Of a DNA stretch of 64,000 nucleotides, positions 11,060 to 23,789 are shown one piece after another. Below the pieces are notes generated by a model. The model ran no database searches. It saw only the letters and a list, made by a program, of their open reading frames with translations, and was not told the DNA's origin. A program made the position numbers and the translations under genes. Positions within the stretch are counted from its first letter, which is position 1. Each line of letters begins with the position of its first letter. Source of the DNA: Blastomussa wellsi (taxonomy: Eukaryota > Cnidaria > Anthozoa > Scleractinia > Plerogyridae); the NCBI GenBank assembly GCA_947652115.1, contig OX393562.1, positions 29,916,352-29,980,351 on the forward strand. Reading direction: 5' to 3'.

Positions 11060-12699
11060 TTTTCTATACTACACTACTATTTGGAGACCATTACGCGATG
11101 TAAATTTCACAATAAACCTTACACAAGCAAGGACGTTTATCGGTGGATTTCATCACTCCTTATACGGTTATTCAATCCAAACTTGCATTTTTCCACGTAA
11201 CAACATTGCCCAAATCCATTTTCGATAAAACATAGGCGAAAAAGCGTTATCTCTCCTCAAAACCGCTTTTTTTCGGACGTCGACGCAACATTTCTCCATA
11301 CATTTCCTTCTATCTACTTGCAATATTTGCCCCCTGGCGATCCCAGAGTGCTTTGCGCATAATACTGGGATCCGATTACTGCCAAATCATTCATTGCTCG
11401 TTTTGGTGAATTCAAGTACCCCTATTCGACCATATTCACCCCCTCTTTAACAACGAAACGTTTAAATGCGGAACTATGACGGCACGTTTGATAATTGCTG
11501 CACATCATTGCGTCAGTTGCGTTTGTGAAATAAACTATAAACATTTGCAAATTCAAAGGCGATTCAACAGTGATGCCAATACTAAATTATGACTGGCATC
11601 ATCGATATGAAATTCATAGCGAGAAAGAACAAAAAGTAGTAAAAAATATTTTTCAAATAGGTCTGGTCATCTTATTTAGGTCTTCTAAGTGGAGAGAAAC
11701 CATTAATTGAAGTTAGGAACGTCAAGTGAAATTTTCGTAGAAAACAAAACCTTAGAACAACCTATGCAAACTTCACTAATAACATATAAACACACACTGA
11801 TTACAGTACCTGTAGTGTATAAACAAACAGCTTGATACCTGGCTGCATGAAAATCGTGATCTTACTTCAGCGCAGGTACAAATAAATCGAACGTTTAGAC
11901 ATAGCAAAACTCGCGAGCCAGTTTTAAATTACGTATTTTGTCTACAAGACCACGAAACAACTACGGCTTCCGTAAATATATTCAATATATTTCTGGCCTC
12001 TGTCCCCATATCATATTGCCGTTTCGTTCCTTTTGGCTATCGATGTCAGTTTCGTCAACGCCAGCTTCATTCTGCATTCCCACTTAAAACTGCTATGTGG
12101 AAGAATATATACTACGAACTGTCTTATCTAGTTCTAATTGAAAGAAACAACATTTCCACAATGGATAAGTGTCCATTTGAGATCCGTGATCTTTGACGTG
12201 AACTTACCTCAGAGGCAACGAAGCAAGACGTTTCCCGCCTTGTTACAAAACTGTTTTCCTTTGGACTGTTTAGCTGGTATGTGGTTGACTCTCAAAATAT
12301 TTTCCTGAGGTATGGTGGGGTATCGTTGACGGCAAAACGAGTTTTACTCTTTCACAGCGGCGTTCGCTCGCCACATTCGATGACCACAAAGGATAATCAG
12401 TTAGCGACAGCATAGCTCTAATTCTATGCATTGTTCGTTTATTATATTTGAGGTCACGAAAGCAGATCGCGTGAGCTTCTTTTCTTTCTAAACACAGATA
12501 AATGTCACGTGAGTGACAAGGTGTCGTCTAGAAAATAATTTTTGTTCTTTTATTACGATTCTGGAAATGAAACATAAGGAGGTTTGCTTCAACAATGCTC
12601 AAATTTTACAATTTTGTAATAAACGTGCAACCATGCATAATTCAATATACAATTAAGAAGAATTTGGAAAAATAATCTGACCCATGACAGAGCCCAGCC
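11060..12699. other. Intergenic, no gene seen
   Basis: A Penelope leader in plus orientation ends at about 11055. The rest shows no recognisable exon, RNA gene or long inverted repeat. Confidence 0.45.
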
Positions 12700-12884
12700 C
12701 ATTGACCATTTTCGCATTGCCCATAATACACCTTGTTTACCCGCAAAAATTTTGCATAAGCATTGTCTTCAGATTCTCTTGGGACGACTGTAATTCCCAG
12801 GAGAATTGGTAAACAAAGGTTCTGGAAAATTGGGGGGGGGGGGGTAAACAAGGTAGATTATGGGCAATGCGAAAATGGTCAATG
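12700..12884. mobile_element. MITE with 41-bp near-perfect TIRs
   Basis: CATTGACCATTTTCGCATTG ... CACCTTGTTTAC at the left is the inverse of 12844-12884 with one or two mismatches. The 185-bp interior includes a G-run (12831-12844). No ORF. Confidence 0.75.
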
Positions 12885-15600
12885 ATAGAAATTTAAACAT
12901 TGTTAAGAAGATGAAATCCATTTTTGTAGTTTGTTTTAGACAAAAAAATACAATTTCTTAACTGATTTGAAGTTATATGTCCGATTGCCAACCATCCCAA
13001 CTCTGACAACTCTACTCAAGACAACAGTAGAAATAATAATACCCCGATGCTCTGAGTCCAAATGCCATGGGCCTTTAGCAAATCTGGTCTGATTTTTAGT
13101 CCTTAGCTCTCTTTGATCACAAACAGTTCAAAGTTTCATAAATGGTCGTGCTTTTTAGTTTTTTGTGTTTATTTACTGCTATTTGTGGGGCAACAGGCCA
13201 CAGTCCACCTCAGTGTAGCACAACCTACGACTCTAACAACCGTTACCAGTACAACCTGTGGCCATAAAAAGGCAATACACAGAAACCGTTCGTGCAATTC
13301 TCCTTGCTCAAACGCCTCTTAAACCGTGCAAATGGGAGAAATTGGTTTTCAGCAATAAATCGAAATATATTAAGAAACTGTTGATCTGTTCTCTTATTCT
13401 CCTTACATGAATGCTACATTTTGTTCCAACATTTTTAGGATAATTTAAATATTGACCATTGTATCAGCAGGAAGCCTGTTGACTTGTGGATGTTTGAGGG
13501 TGCGTAAATTCGGCTTTTTCTTTCTCGTAATGTTCTTTATAAAAACTGTCTCGATGTGAACAGTTCACTCGCCAGCCAGTCCTCATAAGAGAAATTGATT
13601 GATGACGGCTCTAACAGACTTGACCACTGATTCATCATTCATCCTTTTCACATTATCATTTCCGTCTTTATGATGCAAATCAGCTATTGAATGTTGTGAC
13701 TTTATGGCCCCCAAAACACATTCCATCCATTCTAATGCAAACGATCAGCTAAGAGATCGCGGGGTCACGCTTGCGTTGTCGCTGAAGCTGTCGAGGATCT
13801 AAAGATTTCTGCAACAATTTCAACGCAACGTAGGGTTATCCTGTTCTGAGACGACGCTTGTGATAAAGTGAGGCCACTGACGTCTCCACAAACGAGAGAA
13901 TCGAATTTTAAGATGGTGAGTTACAGGTTCTGAGGGACCCCCAAAACAGAGACACATTGTTCAAACCTTGATTTTAATATGGCGACTCTGGCATGAAAAA
14001 CCTCAACGTTTTTCGTTTGATTTCTGTTATACTACAAAATATAATAGCAGCATTCTTGACTTCCGAAACAGTGTAGGCACAATGCCATGACTCCGTCGAT
14101 TATTTAGCACTGACAAAATGCCGGGCTCCTTGAGATTTCGAGCATTGGATTTCGTGCTTGCTTTGGATTTCGTAGAAGTTAAATCTCAACAAAATATTAA
14201 ATGCATTTGTATCTTCTTATAAGTTGTCAAAACTTGTTACTAATCAGTGCTGCTGACACGTTCAACGCATCATTCGTTCAAAATGTGTCGTTGGGTGATG
14301 TGCGAGAGCAGACGACCCGTATGCCCTCGCGCACAAGGCTACAAGCGAATTCGTTTTGTCCTCATTCCTTTGGCTCATCACTTTTATCAGAGGCAAGTAC
14401 AAGTCATTTTAGTTTCCAGAATTGCTTGTATTCTTGTTGCCCTTCAATTAAATTTAAGACCCACTCAGTTTTGGTCAGTCCAGTAAATTGCTTTATAACA
14501 TAAACAAATTCCGAGACAGTGTTTCCACGGAAGGTGCGGAGTTGTCAGTCATTTTGCTTTTGCTGAAGCAGAACACATTTACATCAGCATCTCTCTTCTC
14601 GCCATAAGGCCGCACATTTACGTACCGATTATAAAACTTGTCAAAACATCTTATGTGCATAGTGAAGATCCATGCAAATGACGTCAAGTGTTAATTCACC
14701 ATAATTATTCTATCTATAACCTCCAAGCTTCTTTTTGAAATTAAATGGTCACAATTTAGACAAATATTTAAGCGACGCTAGTTCAATGTTATATTGATAT
14801 TTTTCACAATTCGTTCAAAACTCGTGAATTTCGCAATGAAACGCAATGAATAATTCGCATGTATTATTTGACGGTACTCGTGTGTATCGAAGTTCATTGT
14901 TTTAAAAATTGCTTTCAACAATAATTCAACTTTTAAAATGAACCTTCAAGATTGTTTGATTTAAAATTTGGTTTATTTTTTAGCATCGCGGCAATCAGTA
15001 CTTTCTTATGCAATCAATTCTAAACTTTACCTTTGCTACCTTTGCTTGATTGCTGTGCAAGTGTTTTATTTCCTGTTGGGCTCAAATTTCAAAAATGTGG
15101 ATTTAATTCATTCTGCTATGGACTGAAAGTGTGCGGACGCTTTGACTGCCTTGTCCACTGCAGTTAAATATCAAAATAATTATATAGCGAGTAGCGTTCC
15201 TTTCAACCGATCAATGATCCGTATTTTATGATCGAAAACTTAGATTTTCCATTCCATTTAATGACATTAATCTTTACATTTGTAGTCCAAACAATCCACC
15301 TCTCGTTCAAATTAGTACTGAATTGAAGCACGTGGTCGTGCAGTTCAATCTTCTATTAGATTTTTGTTTCAACTAACATGAATATTCAACTGAGTCCGGA
15401 TTAACTATGTCCGAAAATAGATTTAGTTGCATATATAATGTCCTTCAAAAAAAATAGATGACATGCTAATAGAGGAAGACAACAAAGACCATAAATAGCT
15501 TTTTTCAAAAAAACAAGTGAATAAGGAAAGAAAACTCTGATATATTTATTGGGACTTGATAAAGTATCATTATTAGAAATAAAAGATCGATATGTAACTA
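12885..15600. other. Intergenic upstream of gene 2, no gene recognised
   Basis: Contains ORFs up to 100 aa (14201-14503) without family signatures or codon periodicity evident by eye. An upstream exon of gene 2 could be hidden here. Confidence 0.4.
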
Positions 15601-15676
15601 CAAATCACAAAATAACAGGTACAGGTAATTGTATGGTGTAATCCCTGAGTTTCATTTTTTATTTCTTTCAAAGGAA

Positions 15677-16831
15677 ATGGAACAGAGCAGGATCGCAGAA
15701 GAAGCTGCATATCGGGTATTTTTTTATTATTATTTTCAAGTATCTAGAACGCGTTTAGTTTTGATGGGGCACCAAAGCACCAATTTCTTGTTGTTTACAC
15801 TCAGCACTGACGTGAAAATTGAAACCCAAGAATAAATATCGTGCTTGTTACGTATCTGCCTAAGGTTCATTGTTGCGTTCCTCTTTGACAGTAAAGATTT
15901 AACAATTGAATATGGATGAAAACATAAATTTGATTCTTTGCCTCAAAGCTCCATTTTTCGTCAAAATTAATTTGAATTTGGTATGGTGCATGAGATAAAT
16001 TAAGAAATAAAATGCATAATTTGATTATTTAACAGGGGAGACGGTACTCTCCGTAGAATAGAGTATAGTTTTTTGAGTCTCTCGGTCCTTAAATAGGGTA
16101 TCGTTTTTCCCCTTTTGGCATTGTTTCTGATGTGGATTGAACGCAGGTGTTGTTCAATTACTACTTCATATTCGACTGGGTTATTTTCCATTTTCATATT
16201 ACTTTATATTTGACGCGTTAAGTGTGTTTTAGTGAACTTTTATCAACGAGGACACTTCGTGGTGCTTGTCATAAATAGCTTGCATCTCATTATCAATCCT
16301 GGACATATCTGGTAAATTGAGCAATCCATTGTTCACGTTTTAGTTTTTTCCTTAAATAGGGTGTCATTTTTTTGGATATCAAATTCCGTTGCTTTATCCT
16401 TAAAATGGTCAGGGTTTATGAACCTTCGTGACGCACACCTATCCGAAATTTACAGTAGTGCTCCTACGGAATTATTTATTAGAAACATTGATGTAATAGA
16501 ATTCATGTCTATATGATAGAAAAGTAAAACGAAAAGTAAAACTTTTTTAAATTTCCAGGAGGCTTGTAAGAAGCTCTTGTTCAGTGATGGTACACGAACC
16601 GCTCTTGTTATGCTATCTCTGCTTACTCTCTTCCCTATTGGTATCATATCTGTCGTATTTTGGATAGTGGTAAGTACTCATTCTTTCCGTTTTTGATTTG
16701 GTTTGTCTCAAACGGAAGTCGTGTGTCTGCCTATTGTTTAGATAAATTTAATAAAATTGATTCGAGTCACTCATGCTCGTTATTTTGTTTGCTTACTCAT
16801 TGATTGATTGATTGATTGATACAATAATAAC

Positions 16832-16863
<32 letters not shown>

Positions 16864-17794
16864 TTATAATTATTTACAATACTATTTACAATCTTAAAAT
16901 AAACGGCAGACTACATAGAAATAAAAGTAGCAATTTACAGCTTTCAATATTAGAGCTCATTTAATAACAACAATAATAATAATGTAAAATAAACCTACTA
17001 AGCTAAAAAGATATGAATAAAAAATAAGAAGAAATAAAACTTCATAACAAACCAGCTAAAAACCGTACTGACTAACTAACCAACTAACTTACTGATTAAT
17101 TAACTGACTAACCAGGTACCAGTTAGAAACCAGTTACTAATTATCTAATATAAAAGCTTTCTTAAGTGTACGCTTAAAATATAGCAAATTATACCACGAT
17201 CGGATGCCCAGTGGTAAAGCGATAGAAAATGATCTCAAATCATTATTTGCTTTTAAAAAAATAATTGTAACCAATACACTTTATATTCCAGAATGGCCAC
17301 TTATTTATGCACATACAAATTGGCCCTTGTTGCCTCGTTCAAGATAAAATATTCTTTTGATTTTTGAGCTTAGAAACAAGGAAAGGAAGTCTAATTTGAA
17401 TACCAACCAAAAGAATATTAAGATGTTGGAATAAGGTGTATGTCAACCAAATAATAAAGCAATGCAGTTGAAACTTGGCACGAGTATTGTACCCTGAAAT
17501 ATACACCGCACTGCGCCTATTTTGATGTTTTTTTTATGTTAACGCAGTTTATTTTTTACTTCAAATGCACTTTAACTAATACGCTCATTGACAACTTTTA
17601 AACTTTTATTACCATATTTATCTTTTCAGGCGAGGAAAGCCGGAGACCAGGGACGAAAGAGGCGAGAAGCAGAGAATTATCACGAGGCTGAGACCATGGC
17701 TCTGACATCAATCTCCTTCGGACTGTGTGCTGTGCTCACCATACTCATCTGTATCCCTCAGCTGCAGCGTGGCCTTGCTTATGAATATGACTAA
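15677..17794 (+). CDS. Gene 2: diverged CD225/dispanin-like two-helix protein (at least 3 exons)
   Basis: Exons are 15677-15715 (from ATG), 16559-16669 and 17630-17794 (TAA), with GT-AG introns in phase 0, giving about 104 aa. The start MEQSRIAEEAAYR lies three bases after a plausible acceptor (polypyrimidine tract then AAAG at 15673), so a 5' exon, coding or not, may lie upstream. Exon 2 holds the first helix with the family-like LFPIGIISVVFWIV. Exon 3 begins with a very basic loop (ARKAGDQGRKRREAENYHEA) and ends with a second helix (SISFGLCAVLTILICIP) and a short hydrophilic tail (GLAYEYD). Helix, loop with an EAxxYHEA segment, helix matches CD225/dispanin topology, with PIG in helix 1. The N-terminus lacks the Pro-rich repeats of genes A-C. 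Intron 2 contains a (TGAT)n/(AAT)n tract. Function is not recognised beyond the family. Confidence 0.65.
16799..16862 (+). repeat. (TGAT)n and (AAT)n microsatellites in gene 2 intron 2
   Basis: Five units of GATT then ACAATAATAAC and about eight AAT units. Similar tracts end LINE copies elsewhere in the window, so a degraded LINE 3' end is possible. Confidence 0.75.
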
Positions 17795-17997
17795 ACGTCC
17801 GATAAAAAGTCCCCCCAGCCTACGTATTCTATTGACGCGGCCGATTTAAAAATTTCTTCAGTTCAAAATTATAAGTTCCATGCTGACAGTGAGTGTAGAC
17901 GTTACCTTGCCGTTTATATCATTATAGCAAGTTCAGTGGTGTTTTAGTTTCATTGGCTTTACTAACTTTAGTAACTGCTTTGTACTTTTCTCCTAAA

Positions 17998-18391
17998 TTA
18001 AAGGGGCACTGTCACGCCTGTTTATAGAAAATTTTATGTTCTAAATTCCATATTATTGTGCCAAATGCCACCAAATACACGAATAAATTTGATAAAAAGA
18101 TTCCACAGAACAAGATAGAACAGATAGTTTGGGGAAGTAGTACAGGAATACAAGGATGGAAATGGATTGCAATTCGAATTCGTTAAGATTAATTTCTGGA
18201 CAGGACGTCCAGAAATCAAACCTGAAATTCTGGTGAAATTTTGAATCTTTTAATAGTTATTTTTTCTTCTTTTTTAGTTGATATTTATTTGCTTTCACCA
18301 GTGTTAGCAGATTGCAAGACAAAAAAGCACGTGACAGCAAGCTACAGGCCATACTTATTAAAATATGATATATCAGGCGTGACAGTGTCCC
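17998..18391. mobile_element. MITE with related TIRs, family 2, just 3' of gene 2
   Basis: TTAAAGGGGCACTGTCACGC on the left; CAGGCGTGACAGTGTCCC on the right (no right TTAA). Its interior (AATGCCACCAAATACACGAA, TTCCACAGAACAAGATAGAA) is the inverse of 59270-59400, a second copy. Confidence 0.6.
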
Positions 18392-19184
18392 ACCAAAAAA
18401 CCAAACAAGTCCATGATTTATTGTCGAAATTTTGCAAGAAAAAATCTCTTGGATATAATACGAACCTGTAAATGCCAAGTGAAATCACTTAAACCGGGAT
18501 TTCTTCGTTTGTATAATTACTTAAAAGACTTAAAGGAAGTAGAATTCGTTTCAATAAATTAAGGCAGTGAAATGTTTCGTGCTGTTTTTCTTTGGCAATT
18601 CTTTATTATGTGAAGTGAAGAACTACTACAAACTACTTAAGTTTACCATATCGCCAAAGTAGTGGGTGGAGGGGATAAACTGAGTTTTCACTCCTGTATA
18701 TGTCACTTTAGCATGGCATCACTAGCTAGCGTATTGGCCCTGGGAGTTTGAAGCTGTCATATCTTTTGTAGGCTAGAGAGCCGATATGTCAGCCAAATGA
18801 GAACCCGAATCCCAGACACACCGAGGACTCTTGCTCTAACTTCCTGATTGCGGGTGTACTGTGTTCGGACCGCATGAGAATTCAGGCTAGCAGAATAGAA
18901 GAATAATAAGTTCATAAGGCTTCTACGAACAAATAACCACTTAGCGATATCTGCGTTCTTCTGTGCTCTTTGGTAATCTCATTAACCTGAAAGGGAATAC
19001 TGAGCTTTCTGAAAAATCCTCCAAGCACGCGTACAATGATATAAATTTTACCATGTACCAGGATTGAACATTTTCTATACTGCGATGATCAGTGTTTGAA
19101 GCTCGAATGGTTTTTCATTTCTATCGACCACCACCAAACCAACTGATTTTCTCTTCTCTTTCTATTTCTACAATCGATTTTTAG

Positions 19185-19242
19185 GACACTGCCGGGGACT
19201 TTGTCCCACGCTCGTGTCATGTTGATTAATTAATCTTTCACA
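19185..19242 (+). repeat. Partial SINE family 1 copy (tail only)
   Basis: GCCGGGGACTTTGTCCCACG continues with the same 44-bp tail as 19456-19499. The tRNA-like head is missing. The two identical tails 257 bp apart suggest a recent insertion next to, or recombination with, an earlier copy. Confidence 0.55.
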
Positions 19243-19377
19243 TTAAATTTACCGAGCTGAAAATTTGCCATCACTCTCATTTCCACAAATCATGATGATA
19301 GCGACATTGCTGATCCTATGCAGTTTGCGGGACGCGTGTCACATAAGAACTCAGTGAAAATGACTTAGCTCTCCAGG

Positions 19378-19500
19378 AGTTCTCGTAGCCCAGAGGATAG
19401 AGCGCCCGCCCGGTGTTCGGGAGGTCATGGGTTCGATTCCTGTCGGGGAATTTTTCTTTGTCCCACGCTCGTGTCATGTTGATTAATTAATCTTTCACAC
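19378..19500 (+). repeat. tRNA-derived SINE (family 1)
   Basis: The head GTTCTCGTAGCCCAGAGGAT AGAGCG (box A-like) and GGGTTCGATTCCTGTCGGGG (box B-like) is tRNA-like but pairs poorly in the acceptor stem. The tail CTTTGTCCCACGCTCGTGTC continues to 19499. The same tail (44 bp identical) stands alone at 19199-19242, and a third related copy is on the minus strand at 51713-51846. Confidence 0.65.
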
Positions 19501-21540
19501 TGATATATCATGTTTGCTAAATCGGCACTGGTATATAACATGATATTTTCTGATTGGAGTTCACTAATTAAACCAATAAAGAGCACATGCATTTCACTTG
19601 TGATGTCACAGGAAATGATTAACCATTTCAGACCATAGACGCTAGTGAGAAAAGCCGGTCACATTGAAAAACCCATTAACCATGTTAAACTTTCGTTCAC
19701 TATGGTAAAAAAGCTCAAGTGTGACCTCAACCAATATAACTTAATTATAATGTACGTATGCACCCTGGTAAGGTTAATTTATGGTTTCAGCAGACATTTT
19801 TTTACACACAAGAATTCAAATTAGGCGCACATGTGATACGTCGTTGTATTGGGGTTTTCAATGAATAGTGGTGGTGGGTCGCATGTGGCTTCACGCGTCG
19901 CTTTCTTTGTTATTTTTAACTCATAAAAACAAATGAAAGAAACCAAGTGGAAAGAAACTTTCGATATATTGTTGCTGTGTTAACTTTGATTGCAATTTAA
20001 TTACAATATTTGAAACTCAACCGAAACAAATAAAAACTACGCCAATATCGATCGCCTATGTCACACACCTGTTCAGTGATGGTTAGTTTAGGTACATACA
20101 GTCTTAACCTATCGCCTTCCTGTCAGACAATTCCTATGTGGAATCTGTTTCCTTCCTTTTCCTATGTGGAATCTGTTTCCTTGCCTGTTTTCACATGTTT
20201 GTTTATAATCAGAATTTATTTAGAACATCGGTAGGCCAAAAGTGGAGGTTTTTGATACCGTCTTAACAGGTCTTGATTGGGATAGAATGGGCAGTGTGGG
20301 CAAACAGAAAAAATGACGTCCTTTATCTCCCATGTAAAGTAAGAAACGGACTTTGACAACGAAAATGCGGTTGTTAATGCCAGTATTTGCCCTATGATTT
20401 TTGTCACTTATTAAGAAATAAGTCCTTCGAATTCTAATAAAGATATGTAAATTATCCAGGAACTGAAAGAGATTTGAGATGACATTATGTTATATTTAAT
20501 GAAAGTTTAAGCTAGTTTACGCTCGTCATCGCCTCTTTTGGTATAACTTCCTCTAACAGAATAGAAGTTAATTGCCACAAAAGGCTGAAAGAAAAAAATA
20601 TATATTGAAAACAACAAATTCAACCTGAGCCACGGAAAGTTGTTAGATTATTAAATATACTTTGCCAATTGCCAATGGAAACAAGGTCTCCACAATTGAG
20701 CATCCAACAGGCTCGTTTCCACCACTAGTCAGAGATAGTGTGTTGTAATTTTACGCACGCTTCACCACCACAGGGTCTTGCATAATTAAAGCAAAGGTCA
20801 CTGCAAAGGTATATTTTGTAGTTAACTGAATTTTTCCTTGATTTGAAATTTTTAAGCCAGATTTTTATTTTTCATTGTTTCCAATTATGATAATCAATAA
20901 AAGTTGAGAGATGAGAGATGTATTTATTCTTGTAAGTAAATAAGTAGGTCACCTCACCCATCCAAATGATAGCTAGAAGTTGAAAAGTGGTCGCATCTAT
21001 ATCGTGCATATATCATTTCTTTGGCAGATTTGTTGATCTAAAGGATTTTACCTTTGTAGGCGATACCTTGCCCTAGCATTTTAATTGAGTATTGGAGTTG
21101 GGACTCTTTCTCTAGAAGGGATGAAGGACACTTCACAACAGGACGATGCAAGTTTGATTTACCTGACAAGGAAGGTCTACAATCTGAATCGGTACATATA
21201 TGCGCTCGAGTTCTCTTGTTTCGTTACCAGGCTACCAGTCTCGTTCTATTCTTCCAACGGGGGAGTTGGGGTTCGTGTAGACCAACAGGGAACCCAAACA
21301 TGGTCAAGTTTCTATTATCATAATATAGCAATTAGCTCTCCTCGTGGGAGATATGAAACCTTGACACGCCGCTGCAGCGTATTTGCAATGCGGCAGAAAA
21401 TATAAACTGTCTCTGCTCTGATTCATATCCCTTCTAAAAGAACTCAAAAAAGAAATAGAAACACAGGTAAATAACCGCATTTTTATTAATCGATTATGTT
21501 ATAGCTAAAACAGCCTTTGGGTTTCCTGTGTGACCTTGAG
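19501..21540. other. Intergenic, little structure
   Basis: A 28-bp tandem duplication (CCTATGTGGAATCTGTTTCCTT twice, 20129-20180) is the only clear structure. The 106-aa ORF at 21085 has no recognisable domain. Confidence 0.45.
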
Positions 21541-21547
21541 TAGTTAT

Positions 21548-21775
21548 ACTGGCAATTATTCATTCCGCAAGGCGTTGCCTCGTGCTTCTAAATCGTTTGA
21601 CATCACATATGCATGTCGTTATTCTGGTATTGGTTTCGCTCGTGCTTAGCAATCTAGTTCCGTCTTTCTCTGGACTAGGCTCGTCGCAGTAAGGTAAGAC
21701 TTAACTTCTTTATGGTTAAATCTAGTTCCGCCTTTCTCTGGACTAGGCTCGTCGCAGTAAGGTAAGACTTCTTTA
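21548..21775 (+). other. Candidate noncoding first-exon region with internal tandem duplication
   Basis: A unit AATCTAGTTCCGCCTTTCTC, TGGACTAGGCTCGTCGCAGT, AAGGTAAGACTT is present twice (about 21650-21715 and 21719-21780). It ends in a donor-like GGTAAGACTT. A related stretch at 28985-29140 shares CAAGGCGTTGCCTCG, AAGTTCCGCCTTTC and GGTAAGACTTCT. Gene A's ATG exon is preceded by an acceptor at about 23741, so these could be 5' UTR exons. No promoter motif confirms this. Confidence 0.3.
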
Positions 21776-22143
21776 TGGTTAATTCGCATAATTTTCAGCC
21801 ATAATGCATGAGATATCATTCTAAAAGTTGTTTGAACACATCAACGCGGACACGACTGCTGGGCTTTTCAAATTTAAAATAACACCCTAGCCTGAATCAG
21901 TGAATCACTGTGATAAATTTACTATCGAGGTCAAGCTTATGTCCAATAGTTTTACAGTACAAAGCGCCGTTCACTAACCGGGCTTTATCTTGATTAACCT
22001 CACCAGTGTCATTTTACTAAACGGGTTTTTGGCGTTGCTCAGAAACTCAGTGAATTGCATGCAGATAAATGTACCTATACCTCAACAATTTTTCAACCGG
22101 GAAGTCATTCAACGAAACTGAAACTATTTTCGATCCACCTTGA

Positions 22144-22286
22144 CTGGCTTTACGTGCGTAAAATATAATAGAAGAAATGTATGGAGGCCTCGCGTCTGCG
22201 GAAAAAATTAAATATGGTTTAACTTTTTCCACAGACGCGAGACGTTCATACGTTTCTTCTTTTCTATTTTACGCACGTAAAACCAG
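22144..22286. mobile_element. Fold-back MITE
   Basis: CTGGCTTTACGTGCGTAAAA, GAAGAAATGTATGGAGG, CGCGTCTGCGGAAAAA are mirrored by TTTTTCCACAGACGCG, CATACGTTTCTTC, TTTTACGCACGTAAAACCAG. Arms are about 65 bp. Confidence 0.65.
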
Positions 22287-23789
22287 TGAAATTTACGCCC
22301 GTTAACGTGCGGAAAATTACGTGGCAATGGAAATCTACCTTAAGTGACCTCGAAGTACACCAGAACGTTTATGACAGAGTGTGATTTGACTTTGCATTCC
22401 TTAGTCCAATATGTGTATCAATCAAGAAGACATTTGTTTTAAACAGATCAATAATTAAAAGCGTATGTAATTCTCAGAAAAAGAATTGGCCGATTCAGTC
22501 ATAGAGATTTTTATTCCATGCTGCAAAATTGAAAGCGTTCTCTGGTTAAAAGCTTGATTAAAAATAAGCTTTCGGCTGCCAATTTCCATCCTTAGACAAA
22601 TGATAAACGCTTCGTGGCCTAAATCAATAAAGCGTAAAGAAAATACAGAGTAAAAGTACTAGGCAATGGAAACTAGCTTGAAACAATAGCACTGCCTAGA
22701 AAATGGCTCAGCATACTTGGTGTTCGTTTCACTTGTCATGGTAGTTTGTTATCACTCGAAAGTTTTTTGCGCTCGATCTAGTCCAGTCCCTAAACTCTTC
22801 CTTCCGCGCGCCCCATAAAGACCCCATAAAGAGGCCGACCTGGCGCGAGATAAGTGGCTCTCAATGGGGTAGTGGTTGTTACGGCTAAAAGTATTTTGGG
22901 CTTTTTGCGGCTAACGGTTAATATTTTGGCCGTTGCACGGCTAACGCTTAAACTCCATTTAGAAACTCAGAAAAAAAGAGAGTCTAGGAAATTGGATTGG
23001 TTTACACTCGATCTTGATAGTCAACCTTATCAAGAATTTTAGCATATTTAAATTCGATTTGTTGGTAATTCATCCATGCATGGTTTGAGAGGTTCGACCC
23101 TTCGTTACATGCACAATGCTTGACGTTTCTCATTATTAATGTTCATATCTCGCGTTTGGAGACATCTGCCAGTTGCTAGTCCAATGTGGCTCCAAGTGTA
23201 GTCACTTCTGGGTATCTCGTCTTACAGGCTATCTATGATAGTCAGCTACTCAGAGGGCCTACATGCGGTTTAGCGTGCTGTTTAGTTGTTATGGGCCAGA
23301 TATTTTTACTGTTTATGTACATATTTTGAAAATGCATCCTAAGTACTAAGACAGCACGAAAAATTGAAAAGTAAAACTACAGAAGAGACGTTATTGATAC
23401 AATTTTACCATTAACAAATAATTATTATTAAAGTCAAGTAAACTCCAATGTAATTATAAAGTGACACTGAGATTTTGAATTGGTTGCTCTGTGCTTCAAA
23501 TTCAGTTTTTGAAACCAGGATAACTGGGTTGGGAAGCGATTGGGGGTTGAAGTTTAATTTATTTAACTGTTACAGCAAAATTCTAACTATTAGCTGTTAA
23601 ATGGCCTAAACTTTTAATGTTGGCTATTGGGGAGACCCCTCTCCGTCTGCCTGAAGGCCCTCCAATATCACAATGAATAATTAATGCTCAATATAAATAT
23701 ACGTAATAGGAATTAATTTCTTTTCCGTTCTCATCTTTAGATTAAACGTGGTTTAGACCTTCTAACCCTGATAGTGAGAATTTTAAGAA

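Noticed and set aside
10937..11228. Two overlapping ORFs next to the Penelope fragment
   Set aside because: They are read through the Penelope leader and the antisense of the GIY-YIG ORF; no independent coding signal.
18241..18471. A secreted 76-aa protein (signal-peptide-like start)
   Set aside because: It falls across the end of a family 2 MITE and the hydrophobic start is AT-rich repeat sequence; the copy at 59 kb does not preserve it.
19378..19450. A functional tRNA gene
   Set aside because: Box A- and box B-like sequences are present, but the acceptor stem pairs only partly, no good anticodon arm forms, and the unit carries a SINE tail found elsewhere in the window.
21085..21405. A 106-aa protein-coding gene
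   Set aside because: No recognisable domain, no splice or homolog context, and several ORFs of this length are expected by chance in 64 kb.
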